Assembly: GCA_905221605.1 (NCBI GenBank)
Contig: CAJNDS010000391.1
Span: 248,001 to 312,000, forward strand
DNA from: Symbiodinium natans
Lineage: Eukaryota; Sar; Dinophyceae; Suessiales; Symbiodiniaceae
Length of the DNA stretch: 64,000 bases
Direction of reading: 5' to 3'
A model generated the notes under the pieces. The model was given only the letters and a program-made list of their open reading frames with translations. It was not told the origin of the DNA and searched no databases. This document shows, in pieces, positions 31,012 through 41,368 of this stretch. Every line of letters begins with the position of its first letter. Positions within the stretch are counted from its first letter, which is position 1. The position numbers and the translations under genes were made by a program.

Positions 31012-31090
31012 GAAGGAATGAGGTACCCCATACAATCCCTTAAATGGTATATGTAGGGCCCTCACTCCCTCATTCCCTAGTTCAGAACCA
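31012..31090. mobile_element. Family-E MITE
   Basis: GGAATGAGGTACCCCATACA ... CTCCCTCATTCCCTAGTTCA, ending AGAACCAG. Same family as 24955, 30241 and 56649. Confidence 0.8.
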
Positions 31091-31570
31091 GGAGGTTATG
31101 GCGTTTCGAGTTTAGAAAATCCCTCCACAGGGGGAGGTTACGTGGTCCCTTTGTCTGGTCCCCTACCTTGTTTAAGGTCTGGAGTATGGGCCCCCTGGGT
31201 TTCTTCTAGGGTGTATTACTCATATCTCATGCAGCATTCTAAGGGAACTAAGTACCCTCCCCAAAGAAGAGAACTAAAGTCGGGGTCCGAAAGGATGGAG
31301 TCCAGGCATCCGCCCCCCGCAATGCTGAAGCCAGATGATCTTAAGTCCCCCTCAAACCTTACTGTTACTAGTTTGCTATAGGGACATAAGGCACCATTCA
31401 TATCTCTTTCTAGACTACCCCCAAGCACTTCTGAAGTTTCTACCTCCAATTCCTTTTTTTTGTAGGGGGGGGGGAACACACATTTGCTTTGAGGATCGCC
31501 TGCAGTGGTGGCCACATTGTGTGGGTCGTGCCCGGGGCTCTGTCTTTGCGGCGCTTGGGCTTTGCTTGAT

Positions 31571-31649
31571 TCCTTGGCCCCTTATACTAGCAGTCCTGAA
31601 TAGGGATTATAATCGGGGGTACTGCTAGTATAAGGGGGAGCATCCCAAG
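31571..31649. mobile_element. Family-B MITE abutting an exon
   Basis: Inverted ends CCTTATACTAGCAGTCC and GGTACTGCTAGTATAAGG. The right end GCATCCCAAG is followed at once by the exon near 31656, so it may supply the 3' splice site. Confidence 0.8.
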
Positions 31650-31655
31650 TGCCAG

Positions 31656-31713
31656 GGCACCCTTGTGTGGAAGAACCTGTATCTCGAATTTCTTGCCGCA
31701 GCAGTGTGCAGAG
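31656..31713 (+). CDS. Candidate exon, unidentified
   Basis: GTLVWKNLYLEFLAAAVCR plus one base, donor GTTGAG. It starts just after the family-B right end (acceptor GCCAG, or the element's own CCCAAG six bases earlier). Confidence 0.6.
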
Positions 31714-31761
31714 GTTGAGGGTTTGAGGGTCTACCCCCCCCCCCTGGTTGTGTTACTCTAG

Positions 31762-31914
31762 GATCTGACATCTGCGACATCTTTGGCTGTGTATCCCACA
31801 TGGGCGCAGCGGGGATGGGGACATGCTACCCAGAAATGCTCCCGCCCTGTTCTGCATGAATTTGCATATACATGGGGACTTACTGCTTCTGAAGATGTGG
31901 CCTGCAGCCTGCAG
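31762..31914 (+). CDS. Candidate exon, frame ambiguous
   Basis: It lies between TCTAG and GTTAAA. One frame is open for all 51 codons (including SRPVLHEFAYTWGLTAS). Another, in phase with 31713, reads SDICDIFGCVSHMGAAG but stops early. I cannot decide between them. Confidence 0.5.
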
Positions 31915-32148
31915 GTTAAAGGGTTTAGGCTTTAGAGTTTAGAAAAAAGGGTTTAGGGTCCAGTGGCAAAAGGTTTAGGCAGGGTGTAGTGTAGGGTCAA
32001 TCCAGCAGTCTTGACCAAATATTGACATCACTGCCTTCTGAGGCGAAAGGAGGACACTTTGCTTGCTCCGGGGGAGCTGTCCATACCAGTATAAGTAGGA
32101 CTGGGTCATTGTCGACACATGAGAACAAAAATGATCATTTTCAAAAAG

Positions 32149-32445
32149 GACTACCCCAACGTTCCGGGGTCCAAAGCGCCAAAAATCCCTGAACACTTCA
32201 GTTCAGAAGAGACCTTCATTTGGGCGTGCCATATACGATGCAGCATCTATGTACCTGGCCTGCTCCTGGTGCTTGCCATGTTGTTGTCTGCCGTCGCCAT
32301 TGGCGGCAGACCAGCTTACTTTGAGGGACATTACCTGGAAGGGAAGTCGACTCACGATCGTCGTCTCGCCCACTCGTCAGGTGCATCGGAGTCTTCCTTA
32401 ATTTCGAGACTTTCGCCGCCTAGTCATATGCCACGTCCTTCTTAG
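32149..32445 (+). CDS. Candidate terminal exon with transmembrane segment
   Basis: A long open stretch begins after a possible AAAAAG acceptor: DYPNVPGSKAPKIPEHFSS, an aromatic/basic patch ETFIWACHIRCS, a hydrophobic segment VPGLLLVLAMLLSAVAI, then a polar tail of about 45 residues ending HMPRPS and a TAG. One membrane span close to the C-terminus is what a tail-anchored ferlin needs, so this may end the ferlin gene. It could equally belong to a separate small membrane protein. Confidence 0.6.
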   Translation, partial: DYPNVPGSKAPKIPEHFSSEETFIWACHIRCSIYVPGLLLVLAMLLSAVAIGGRPAYFEGHYLEGKSTHDRRLAHSSGASESSLISRLSPPSHMPRPS

Positions 32446-32451
32446 GGCAGT

Positions 32452-32562
32452 TACATGGTCCCTGAGTATGGGCCCTCAAATGGAGCCCTTGTATACCCTG
32501 TACAACCCAAGGGCCCACACCTCAGAACCCTTTGAAGGAGGCAAGGGACCACATTAAGAGCC
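32452..32562. mobile_element. MITE-like element, family L
   Basis: CAGTTACATGGTCCCTGAGT ... GGCAAGGGACCACATTAAG. It begins a few bases after the stop codon at 32445. Relatives are at about 31137-31250 and 39660-39765. Confidence 0.75.
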
Positions 32563-32805
32563 CATGTCGCTACCTCGGAAAGCCCTGTCCCAAAAACCCT
32601 AAACCAATGTCCCAATGCGAATGCCTCAGACGACGTCCCAGCAAGGCGTAAGCTAAAGTATGGGGATTTTCCGATTCTCCCAAGTCCGACCAATGAACCC
32701 GCTGTGCTGTGGCTAGTCGGGCGGCATAAACCCTCAGCCCTAAACCCTTCTCCCCGTAACCGCATGCGCAACGGGTGGGAAAAAACCCTTGCTGTTTCGC
32801 AGCTC

Positions 32806-32910
32806 CGGGCTCCCGGACACATCCTCGGGAGGATCTTGCGACCTGCCTCCTGAATCTGGGCCCTGGCGCCCGGCTCAGCAAGTTCAGCAACCCCAAAATC
32901 CTCTAGGATT
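32806..32910 (+). CDS. Candidate exon with stop
   Basis: After TTCGCAG the best frame contains REDLATCLLNLGPGARLSK then FSNPKIL and a TAG that begins a telomere-like array. Two other frames are partly open. No family. Confidence 0.4.
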
Positions 32911-33454
32911 TAGGGTTTAGGGTTTAGGGTTTAGGGCTCTGTATGCGATTGTGAGCGACGGAATCCCGCAGGGTCTAGGGTTTTGGGTTCGTAGCCTGCC
33001 AAGATCATCAGCATGTGCATTTTGCTTGTGGTGATGATGAGTGGCTTGGCCATTCAAGCCTTTTCTTTTCAAATTTTGATGACATGGGCTGGCTTGTTCC
33101 TCTTTCCGGATGGTAGACCTTGTCGTGTTTCGGTTTCACCCTTGCCTGTAAAGGTGTTCCAGAGCGTCCGTGTGCATCAGGTAGTTCAAGCATCTGAAGA
33201 ATCCTGAATATCTGACTCGGCCTGCAGAGAAATGTTTCGATTGCGGAATGATTGAGGTCTTGGTGCTCTGGCAGACATGATCATGGCAGATCATGGCAGT
33301 TGTTCATGTTGACCCCAGCCCACGTCGACACCCCTAAACCCTAAACCCTAAACCCTAAACCCTAAACCCTAAACCCTAAACCACAAACCAGACCCCGCAT
33401 TGCCGTGGCTAGTCGGGTGGCAAAAAAAACACATTCTGATACATTCCGCGCCAG

Positions 33455-33531
33455 GTGCTACGATTTCCCACATCCCGGGCATGCACGAGGCCGGCGCAAG
33501 CATCTTGAGTGCCCTGCACTTCGAGCCTCTG
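33455..33531 (+). CDS. Candidate exon, unidentified
   Basis: Acceptor GCCAG; ATISHIPGMHEAGASILSAL then HFEPL; donor GTGCGC. The longer overlapping frame starting upstream looks like chance. Confidence 0.55.
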
Positions 33532-34317
33532 GTGCGCATACTTGGAGCCTTGCCCTAGAGCTCCCAAGTTTTCAAATAATACCTACGTTGGGGTCTAAAG
33601 TCTGTAAATCATACCTCCTTTGGGCTATTTGGAGTGAGGGCTTGGGCGGTGCGGGTGGCAGAACCACTGAAGTCTATGACAAAATGGCAAACCAGGGGTG
33701 CGGAACAGAAGGTTCTACCCTTCTACACGAACTAGGTGATTGCCCGCAGAAGCTCCTCCTCCTCCCCGGTCGAACTTGGACTCGCAAACTAGCATGTAAA
33801 GTCCTGATCTATGTCATTGAAGCTGAGTGTCAGAAGTCCCAGAAGTCTACAGCCAAGCACCAGTCACAAGTCGAAGGTCTGTGAGAAGGCAGCATTAGCC
33901 TGCGCGCTGCAGGCAGGAGCCTTTTTGAATCCTGATGGTTCACCGTTCACTCGGCGTACGCAAGGGAGCTCACCATGTCAGCTCGCATGAATGGCAAGCC
34001 GTGCCTGCGTGATCGAATGAGCATGGCTGGACTTGGCCTGGAAGACCACGTCTTGGAGTCTTTGGGGGCAGGGGGGGGGCGGAGGAGGTGGGTGTTGCAA
34101 GTTATATGTCCTTATAGTATCATGGGTCAGCGGAGATTGGTTGGAGGACTAGGTCGGCTTGATTGGAGCTGCAGTGCTGTGATCAGTCACATCTCACATG
34201 TGTTTGTGCATCAGGACAGCAGGTCTTTACACCGACATGACTGCATACTGCACTATTGCATGTGCTGCCTCTTCCAGGGATAAGTGTACTGGGTTTCCCA
34301 GCACAAGACACCTGCAG

Positions 34318-34415
34318 GCTATCTCTGCGCCGTTTTGGCCGCGATCCTGGAATCCACAGGACACCTTGAGAAGTTGGTTTTCGCTGGGTTGGCAAGGAAA
34401 GCCTTCGAGGAAAGC
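34318..34415 (+). CDS. Candidate exon, unidentified
   Basis: Acceptor CTGCAG; frame YLCAVLAAILESTGHLEKLV then FAGLARKAFEES; donor GTGTGA. Strong helical composition. Confidence 0.6.
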
Positions 34416-34690
34416 GTGTGACGCTGGCAGAAATAGGTATTTCCCAAAAAAGCCGTACCCCCTTTTTTGTCTCACACGAATTGTCACGCCCTCGTAAATT
34501 CCCTCATCACTAAACTCATGTTCACTTTGCTAATGTAGTCGCAGAAACTCAGATGTGAGGACCGTCCTTTAGTAGAGGAAGGGAGGTTTCTCAGAAGGAC
34601 CCGGCTGGCTGCAAGTAGGGTTTAGGGTTTAGGGTTTGTGGGTTATGGGTTTAGGGTTTAGGGTTTAGGGTTGTAAAAAGGGGGTTGCAG

Positions 34691-34772
34691 GGCCTTGCGG
34701 CTTGCCAGCCCCTGCAAGGACCTGGACTTTGCCATTGCAAAGGAACAGGTCGCCGCTGGATTGCGCTTTAGC
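34691..34772 (+). CDS. Candidate exon, unidentified
   Basis: Acceptor GTTGCAG; one carried base then ALRLASPCKDLDFAIAKEQ and VAAGLRFS; donor GTATGC. It may belong to the N-terminal part of the TTLL gene. Confidence 0.6.
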
Positions 34773-34794
34773 GTATGCCGTGGGCAGATGCCCG

Positions 34795-34893
34795 AAACCC
34801 TAAACTCCAAACTCCCTAAACCCTAAACCCTAAATTCCCTAAACTCCCTAAACCCTAAACCCTAAACTCCCTAAACCCTAAGCTCCCTAAACC
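34795..34893 (+). repeat. CCCTAAACT variant telomere-like array
   Basis: Units of CCCTAAAC mixed with TCCCTAAACTCC, a distinct higher-order variant of the common heptamer. Confidence 0.85.
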
Positions 34894-35205
34894 CAAAAGG
34901 GAACCCCATGGAACGTTGGCAACTCGCAGCCCTAAGTGTGTCGGAAGCTTGTGGATGCCCTGAGTAGATGTTTTCCTAATTCCTTCACACGGAAATTTTT
35001 GTACATGGGAAGATGCTCGTTGAGTTTGAGAGGAATTCAGCGCTGTCTATGCCAAACTTGTAGAGCTTGACTGATGATGAAGACTTAAGATTCGCGGTCT
35101 TGCGAAGAATGAGGGAGCTTCATCTGCGAATTAGTAGTCGGGGCAGAATGCAGTTATGCTTGACCAGCAGCATACCAAACTTTCCACCAAACCAAGCCCT
35201 TCATT

Positions 35206-35520
35206 TTGATCCCCATTGCGAAGCCTCCACTCGTCCGAAGTCTCTCGGATCTTTCGGTAGGTTACAGCCCGAAGTTGAAAGGATGCGCTCCCCCCGCGAC
35301 CACTGACTCCGTCTGTGAGGATGGTTCATTCGGGGCTCAAGCGATAGCAACTCACACCGGCCGAGAAACCAGGTCATCGTCAAACCTTCCAAAGGCCTCC
35401 AGGGACGTGGCATCCAACTGGCAGCCTGTCAAGGATCTGGAGGTTTCGGGTGCTTACGGCCTCGGGCTTGGAACAGGCAGGTGCTCACGACTTGTCGATG
35501 CAAGAGGAGCCCAGATGCTG
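35206..35520 (+). CDS. Candidate long exon, unidentified
   Basis: A 105-codon open stretch ending in TGA, with protein-like composition (KPPLVRSLSDLSVGYSP near the start; VKDLEVSGAYGLGLGTG late). It could be one exon or several. It lies upstream of the TTLL domain and may be its N-terminal extension. Confidence 0.45.
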
Positions 35521-35683
35521 TGAGTTGTGATCCCTCAGGGTTCCTTGCGCACGTGGGGGTATATAGGTCCTAAATTCGGGTACCTTGCAGCACGAGATTT
35601 AACAAAGCAAGCTGGTAAACAGCTAAAGGGCTTAGGGTTTAGGTTTGGGGTATGCTACGCCCTGGGTGGCTCCCGAGGCAAAC

Positions 35684-35736
35684 TCTCCTGATGAGCTTCG
35701 CCAGATCTTGTCAGCCGACGCTGATGTGGCTGCCTG
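35684..35736 (+). CDS. Candidate exon, unidentified
   Basis: GCTCCCGAG acceptor then ANSPDELRQILSADADV and a GC donor. Upstream bases also read ATPWVAPE. It is positioned before the TTLL core. Confidence 0.5.
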
Positions 35737-35974
35737 ACACAGTACTTCTCCCCCGAACATGAAGGAACACAGCCGAAAGTAGCACTGAACATGGGGACTC
35801 TGTGATGGTGTGTTCCTTCTGGCTTAGGATACCAAGAAGGCTCATCAGCCAGATACCATGCACGTGTACTCAGATAAGGCCATTTTTTGCCAGCAGGAAC
35901 TGTATGATGCACGCATACCTGGAGGTACATACATACATACAAGTTTGTATTGACATACAGTTAAGAACAGTGTA

Positions 35975-36010
35975 TATTATATATATATGTATATATATAT
36001 ATATATAGTA
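35975..36010. repeat. (TA)n microsatellite
   Basis: Alternating TA with a few G, in an intron. Confidence 0.95.
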
Positions 36011-36156
36011 TACACATATTTTTTTTTGTTTTCGGGTGCCATGTTCATTGCCTTCTGCATCTGCCTTGTAAATGGTTCCCTCTTATGAAGCATCTTTTGC
36101 TTCCGACTTGGGGAAAGAGGTGGACCATCCTCCCGTCCTGGTCCGAGGGCCCCGAG

Positions 36157-36206
36157 TGTGCTTTGCGAGAAAAGGCATAAGCATCTTACAAAAGGTTCCT
36201 CAACAG
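36157..36206 (+). CDS. TTLL exon, RGxGI loop
   Basis: CFARKGISILQKVPQQ between CCCGAG and GTTCTC; phase-0 end. Confidence 0.8.
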
Positions 36207-36336
36207 GTTCTCCGTCAACAGTCTATTCTTGCTTTGAACAAACCTCAACTATGGCTTCATTTGTCGTGCATTGCGGACCGGGGGGGGGGGGGGGGGCACT
36301 TGAAAATTCGTCGCGACGCGTCGCGTGACGGCTCAG

Positions 36337-36392
36337 GTTGTACAGGAATACATCAGCCGTCCCCTCCTGCTGGATGGTCGCAAGTGGGACCT
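36337..36392 (+). CDS. TTLL exon, 'Q-x-Y-I-x-R-P-L-L' motif
   Basis: VVQEYISRPLLLDGRKWD plus CT. This is the most diagnostic segment of the family. The GC donor joins GAG before GCGCTT to restore WDLRLYALVV. Confidence 0.95.
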
Positions 36393-36738
36393 GCCTCTTG
36401 GCCAGCATTCAGGCTTTTCGGCAAACTGCGGGTCATTTCATTTTCATCGACCCCACATGGCTTTGTTTGGCGGGTGCTGATAGCATGGGCCATGTCCCCG
36501 AGTTGTGTTTTATTGATCGCCTGCTTGTTCGTTATTGCCGAAGGTTGATAAAGGATGATCTAAGTTGTGGGCCCACGTCGTGGTCTCTATGGGCCCATAA
36601 TCTTCATCAAGAGTTGCCCGCCTCGTGTCTTGAGGCAGCGCTAGGCGAGATGTAGCAGCTGAACTGATGCGGTGTTGCCTCACCATCCCCTGACTGCACC
36701 CTTCCCACCCCCCGTGAGCGCAAGCAAGCTCACGCGAG

Positions 36739-36826
36739 GCGCTTGTACGCCTTGGTGGTGCCGGGCCACGATGGCGGCCTTCGATGCTGGCTGGCACGCG
36801 ACGGCCTGGTTCGCGTTGCGCGGCCT
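36739..36826 (+). CDS. TTLL exon, central sheet
   Basis: RLYALVVPGHDGGLRCWLA then RDGLVRVARP. It fits 'D-x-R-x-Y-x-L-(V/I) ... (Y/W)-x-x-(D/E)-G-L-V-R-x-A'. Donor GTGCAG. Confidence 0.93.
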
Positions 36827-36976
36827 GTGCAGACTCAGCAGCAGGGCCGTACTCGTCTTGCGAAGCGGGAAGGGTTCATGGATTCATACATGGCCACTGG
36901 ACCACCGGAGCAGGAGAAGGCCCTGAGGCCCTGAAGTTATTAGCCTTGACATGACTTGCAACCTACCATCGCTGAG

Positions 36977-37055
36977 GTTTGTACAGATCCCTATCGCGAG
37001 CCCGATGCCACGAACCTGCACCGCCAGACCGCTCACCTGACGAACTACTCCCTGA
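36977..37055 (+). CDS. TTLL exon, HLTNYS motif
   Basis: VCTDPYREPDATNLHRQTA then HLTNYSL. The 3' end is placed at a GC donor so that the next exon continues in phase; a longer frame is open to 37140. Confidence 0.9.
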
Positions 37056-37315
37056 GCTTCGCCATGAGTTCGGCACACGAGAATCTAGGAAGTGAAGGCT
37101 TTCTTCGGTACTTCGGTCCAAGAGAACTCGAGTATAGGAATCCGAGACGAGCGATTGCTCAACTAAGAGGGGACCCTGCATTGCTATCTGGCTCCATTTC
37201 AAGCTTGCATGGGGTTCCTTGCAATGTCGTCACAGCGATTGTCGGATTCAGCAGTGAACTCCAATCCCTGTTGAGGGTTTAGGGTTTAATCAAGCTGAGT
37301 GCCCCAACTTCGCAG

Positions 37316-37359
37316 AGCGGTCAAGGAACAAGCGCTCGGAGAAGTTCGTTCACAACGAG
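37316..37359 (+). CDS. TTLL exon
   Basis: RSRNKRSEKFVHNE after CTTCGCAG; GC donor. It corresponds to 'N-K-x-S-x-x-F-V-x-N' of TTLLs. Confidence 0.85.
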
Positions 37360-37579
37360 GCTTCTTCTGGGGCGAGACTGTGAAAGAGGGACAGAAAGAG
37401 CGAACTCACCCTAAACCCTAAACCCAGGGAAACCAGCAGGGCTGTTGACAGCCGGGCGAGGTAGTCACAGGGCATTGGAGGGCTTTTGGGCACGGGCTGT
37501 TGTTGGGGGAAGTTCCTTGCTTGATGCCCTCTATAAGCCCTATATTATGGAATGGCAGCACACCCTTTTCGTAGCGAAG

Positions 37580-37651
37580 GATCCTGGAAATGGCCGCCAT
37601 GGTTGCAAGCGCACATTCTCGGCTGTTTTGACTGGGCTCGAGGCCGACAGG
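37580..37651 (+). CDS. TTLL exon
   Basis: DPGNGRHGCKRTFSAVLTG then LEADR. It matches 'G-S-K-W-(S/T)-L-x-x-L'. Donor AGG before GTGCCA. Confidence 0.85.
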
Positions 37652-37659
37652 GTGCCAGG

Positions 37660-38576
37660 CGCTAAGTTCTCGGGGGCGATTCGGTGTTCCAAGGCCCTCG
37701 TGCAGGTTGCTGAGGTTTCAGGGGTCGAGGGGTTTGGAGTTGGGTGTTGGCTTCAATCCGGATTGTGGAAGACCTTCACGCATGCAGGTAAAGGCTTTGT
37801 AGCGAGTTTATGTGTATATATATATATACGTATGTATATATACATACCTATATATATATATATATATATTTATTTTTCTCGTTTCTATTCTTAAACTGGC
37901 TTTCGATTTGAGGCCTCGGGGTTCAAGGTTTTTTGCGAATGTGAACAGCGGCTGCACGGAGAGCCGGCCAGCTTGACATCGCCACTCCGACATGCCAGTC
38001 AAACCTCTAGCTGTCTCTCTCTCTCTCTCTCCCTCTCTCTCTCTTTGTCCGTGTCTGTGTCTCTGTGTGTGTGTGGGACACGTTCCTTCAAATCCCGGGT
38101 TCTTTCCTTTCAGGTTCCAGTCCCCTTTGACCGCTCTAGGACTCTAGGATTGGCTCACTTCCGCGCCGCCCTCGGAAGTAGGAGTTGGCCTCGGTTGCGC
38201 GTCCAGAAGATGTGAACACGTGGCAGTGCTGTGGAGAATTCTTTGTGTGCATGCAGCAGTTCCCTGTGCAGCATGTTTAATTAGCACGTACAGCACTTGT
38301 TTTGCATTCGCTGTTGCAGCAGTTCCCTGTGCAGCTGATGGGCGTGTATCCGTTTCTGCCGACTAGAGCTGCAGTGGAATGTGTGGCGCAACTTTCAGGA
38401 TGTTTCTTTCTTTTTCGCACAACAACCAAATCTTTCACGCATATCCACCTAACCTCATCACCATCGTTGTCTGACTTCAACATGGGTGAGGACAATTGCA
38501 TGGTCCACTTCGCATCATTACGTGTGTCCGTGTGTCTCCGTGTCTGTCGCTCTGTGCGTGTGTGCGTGCGTGCGTG

Positions 38577-38624
<48 letters not shown>

Positions 38625-38819
38625 GGGGGGTGGGGGGGTGGGTGGGTGGGTGGGTGGGTGGGTGGGTGGGTGGGTGGGTGGGTGGGTGGGTGTGTGTGTG
38701 TGTGTGTGTGTGTGTGTCTGTCTTCTGTCTCTGTGTCTGTCTTTGTGTCTGTCTCTGTGTCTGTCCTTCCGTCTCTGTGTGTGTGTGTGTCTTTTTGAAT
38801 CCCCGTTGAGTTGTTGAGG
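37660..38819 (+). other. TTLL intron with dense microsatellites
   Basis: (TA)n at about 37815-37870, (TC)n at 38012-38045, then CGTG/GGGT/GT tracts at about 38520-38790. These produce long spurious frames on both strands. I see no exon. Confidence 0.85.
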
Positions 38820-38900
38820 CTCGATGTACCGTCGGCTGACATTTGGACCTCGCTCGAGGACTTGGTTTCAGATACCATCCGCGCCTTGGCCTATGTTCAG
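38820..38900 (+). CDS. TTLL exon, LWxxIxDxxxxT helix
   Basis: LDVPSADIWTSLEDLVSDTI then RALAYVQ, donor GTTGCA. AGG is repeated at both intron ends, so the exact cut is ambiguous by one base, but the product is not. Confidence 0.88.
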
Positions 38901-38992
38901 GTTGCAAGTTAGCAAACCTCTTGACTCTTGACCCTAAACCCTAAACCCTAAACCCTAAACCCTAAACCCTCCGTTTTGGTACTGGCAGCAAG

Positions 38993-39088
38993 CCAAGCCT
39001 CACAAACGAAGCAAAACGACAGCCCGGGCTTGAGGCAACGATGCTTAGTGAGCCGGAGCTGCGCAAGCTCATGCGAACTCTAAAGCAG
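38993..39088 (+). CDS. Candidate exon or intronic frame
   Basis: After TGGCAG two frames look coding. One reads KPSLTNEAKRQPGLEATM then SEPELRKLMRTLKQP and stops at TAA. It falls between two TTLL exons that join without it, so it may be chance, an alternative last exon or a nested feature. Confidence 0.35.
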
Positions 39089-39469
39089 CCATAATAATAG
39101 GGTGTTTAGGATTTAGGGTTTAGGGTTTAGGGGCACTCTTAGCTGTAGCAGAAAGCTCAAGGCTTCAAAGCCGCAAAACCAGAAAGCTCTCAAACCCTCA
39201 AGACCTCGCGCCCAAACCTTGCAGCTCGCCGGTGGCAGTCGTCCAACTCCCCTCGCCTGGCACCGAAGGTCGGAGGGTCTAAGCTGTTGACAACGTAAGC
39301 CCCAAACCTGTGACCTATGTAAACCCCCTAACACTGTAAGCCCTAAATACCCTATAAACCCTAAACCCCCCCGCCCGTCCCTAAACCCGAAGAAGCCCCA
39401 CCCAGGAGCCATGGCTTTGCCACTCCGCCGCTTCGCGCAGGACCCGGCGACCTGGGAGGGACAGCTGAA

Positions 39470-39600
39470 GGCCCCAGGGGAAGGGGTTCAGGGTTTAAGT
39501 TTTAGGGCTTAGGGTTTAGGGCTATAAGGGTTTAAGGTTCAGGGCTTAGGGTTAAGGGTTTAAGGTTTAGGGCTTAGGCTTAGGGTTTAGGGGTTGCTGA
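39470..39600 (+). repeat. Degenerate TTTAGGG tract
   Basis: Heavily mutated telomere-like units (TTAGGG, TTTAAGG, CTTAGGG) in the TTLL intron, followed by a short (GA)n at 39610-39628. Confidence 0.85.
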
Positions 39601-39930
39601 GCACCAGGCAGAGAGAGAGAGAGAGAGAGGGCATCAGGGTTTAAGGGCAAAGCCCTGGGCTTCCTTCAAAGGTTCCCTTAAAAGGGGACATATGCCCTAT
39701 ACAACCCTTGGGCCCATACTTCAGAACCCTTTAAAGAAGGTAAGGGGCCATATCAAGGGGTCCTGAAGCTACCCGTAGATTTCAAGGGAGTCACCAGAAC
39801 CTGTCGGGGTTCTCTACAAGAGTTCGGACTAGACAGAATGATACAGACACAGAGGTGTAGTTGTGCGTAATCCCTGGCCTCACTGCAAAATTCAGCTCTT
39901 TTTCCAACATTGTCATTCCAAAATCTGCAG

Positions 39931-39982
39931 GTAGCCACGGCAGCTTCGCAGAAGTTCGATCGGTGCTTTCACATCCTGGGCC
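39931..39982 (+). CDS. TTLL exon, C-F-x-I-x-G motif
   Basis: VATAASQKFDRCFHILG plus one base between CTGCAG and GACGCC (GA donor). It joins 38900 in phase. Confidence 0.85.
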
Positions 39983-40188
39983 GACGCCCCAGGGTTCAAG
40001 GGTGTAGGCATTGGCTTTTTTGTATTTCTTTCACCTGTGACTTCGTTAGGTTTGTTTGGGGCAGGTACTGAAATGCCGATGTCATCAGGGGAACCATAGT
40101 GGAGTTTGGTAGATCATGGCAGATCTGTCTCGTCAGATCCCATGGATCCCACCCCAATTGCGCAGGCCTCCCCACTGCGCCTCTGCAG

Positions 40189-40262
40189 GGGTCCAGTTCA
40201 CGGCGCAAGCCTTTCAGACAAGCGTCGACTTGCTTATGCAGCGTTGGGCTCACATCAGTTCC
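40189..40262 (+). CDS. Candidate exon after TTLL core
   Basis: CTCTGCAG, then VQFTAQAFQTSVDLLMQRW and AHISS, donor GTAAAT. The phase fits 39982, but the peptide does not resemble the expected TTLL C-terminus. Confidence 0.5.
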
Positions 40263-40423
40263 GTAAATTGTTTCATCAGCATCAGACTCGATGCATGCCC
40301 TGGAATTTTTTCTTTGGGTTCGAAGGGTCCGCGTGAGGCTTGGATGTTCTGCTGGATAGCACGGGTAAGCCCTGGCTGCTGGAGGCCAGGTTCTGTTGGG
40401 AGCGATGTACGATTCCAGAACAA

Positions 40424-40512
40424 TATAGGGCTCTATTGACCTACAATTTAGTAGTATCGACCCTTAACCAGTAGTAGGTATAACCCATAAAACTGTAGGT
40501 CAAGAGGGTTCC
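40424..40512. mobile_element. Family-C MITE
   Basis: Inverted ends CTCTATTGACCTACAATTTA and AAACTGTAGGTCAAGAGGG, with the family core GTAGGTATAACCCATAAAA. Fragments recur at 44385-44425 and as a cluster at 49735-49930. Confidence 0.8.
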
Positions 40513-40806
40513 CAGGAAGAGGCCAGGACGGTTTTAGGTGTGCCCCGAGCGCAGGTCAACTGTAACCCGTCTTTCAGCCTGGATGAGATCCATCCACTTC
40601 AGGAGTGTGGCTCCTCCAGTCGAATGAATGCAGCCTAAAGCCTTAGGCCCTTAAGCTTGCGATCTAATCCGGAGGACTTCAAGCAGGACAAGGGGGCTTT
40701 GCCAACATTGTCGAACAGGGAGCTGCTTGGACAGAGTATTCATATCGTTGCGATGGATTAGGGTTGGACTTCCGTTCGTTTTTGACCTTACTGTGTCTTA
40801 CTGGAG

Positions 40807-40928
40807 GTGTTGCTGTGGTATGCCCAGTCAACCAAGGATTGGCCATCCGTGCGCATGTACAGCACATCCGCAGGCGACATCATGAGGAGGATTTGCGGCT
40901 GCCTTTCTAAGTCTCGACGTCTTGAAAC
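40807..40928 (+). CDS. Exon, unidentified protein
   Basis: Forty codons after TGGAG: VLLWYAQSTKDWPSVRMYS, then DIMRRICGCLSKSRRLE, with a perfect GTAAGT donor. A 119-codon frame on the opposite strand overlaps it and looks like its shadow. Confidence 0.7.
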
Positions 40929-40994
40929 GTAAGTCTGCCATCCAACGTAACGAGAGAGCAAGTGTTGGAAGGCTCTCCGTGCATGCGCTGGCAG

Positions 40995-41078
40995 GTGCAT
41001 GTTCACAAGCTCAGCCCAGTAGACTTGGTGTCTGGGCTGCAACGACTTGGTTTCCTGCAAGCTCTGCAAGAATGTGAT
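40995..41078 (+). CDS. Exon, unidentified protein
   Basis: CTGGCAG, then VHVHKLSPVDLVSGLQRLGF and LQALQECD, donor GTATAG. Very protein-like. The phase with 40928 does not close, so a small exon may lie between or one boundary is wrong. Confidence 0.65.
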
Positions 41079-41278
41079 GTATAGCGTGCGGGGATGAGGC
41101 TGCAACATCCACAAGATAGGCTCTGCACGCCGTAGCAGCACACACACACCCTTGCTGGTCTTCGAAAGGCCTCATGACATCGTGTGGCCGAACGAAAGAT
41201 CGCAGTCAGCAATGTCGTTGCAATAAGCCTGGAGCATCCTCTTGGGTAATCCCCCTACTGACCTCGAATTTCGACCAG

Positions 41279-41368
41279 CTCTCCCAGCATTTCAGCTGCA
41301 CTTCGCCTGAAGAAAAGAAGCGCTTATTCGAATTCTCTGCACCCCTTCTTGATAATTATGCCAACCAA
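41279..41368 (+). CDS. Exon, unidentified protein
   Basis: CGACCAG, then LSQHFSCTSPEEKKRLFE and SAPLLDNYANQ, donor GTGTCG; 30 codons, phase 0. Reading on gives a TGA at 41390-41392. Confidence 0.6.

Larger units (their letters stand above)
36157..39982 (+). other. Tubulin tyrosine ligase-like (TTLL) gene region
   Basis: TTLL enzymes ligate tyrosine, glutamate or glycine to tubulin with an ATP-grasp fold. Eight exons join in frame to give the family order: ARKGISIL (the R-G-x-G-I loop), VVQEYISRPLLLDGRKWDL (peptide and ATP-site signature), RLYALVV ... GLVRVA, TAHLTNYSL (the H-L-T-N-Y-S motif), RSEKFVHNE, then KRTFSAVLTGLE, the IWTSLEDLVSDTI helix and FDRCFHILG (C-F-E-(L/I)-x-G). The usual D-x-L-(L/I)-D ... 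P-W-L-(L/I)-E-V-N block was not found downstream. Because that block carries metal/ATP ligands, the 3' part is either missed or lost. Introns use GT and GC donors. Confidence 0.9.

Noticed and set aside
38302-38907. ORFs of 100-170 codons on both strands
   Set aside because: They run through GT, CGTG and GGGT microsatellites in the TTLL intron.
40788-41147. 119-codon minus-strand ORF
   Set aside because: It mirrors two plus-strand exons that have good splice sites (GTAAGT, GTATAG) and lie in a block where the supported genes are plus-strand.
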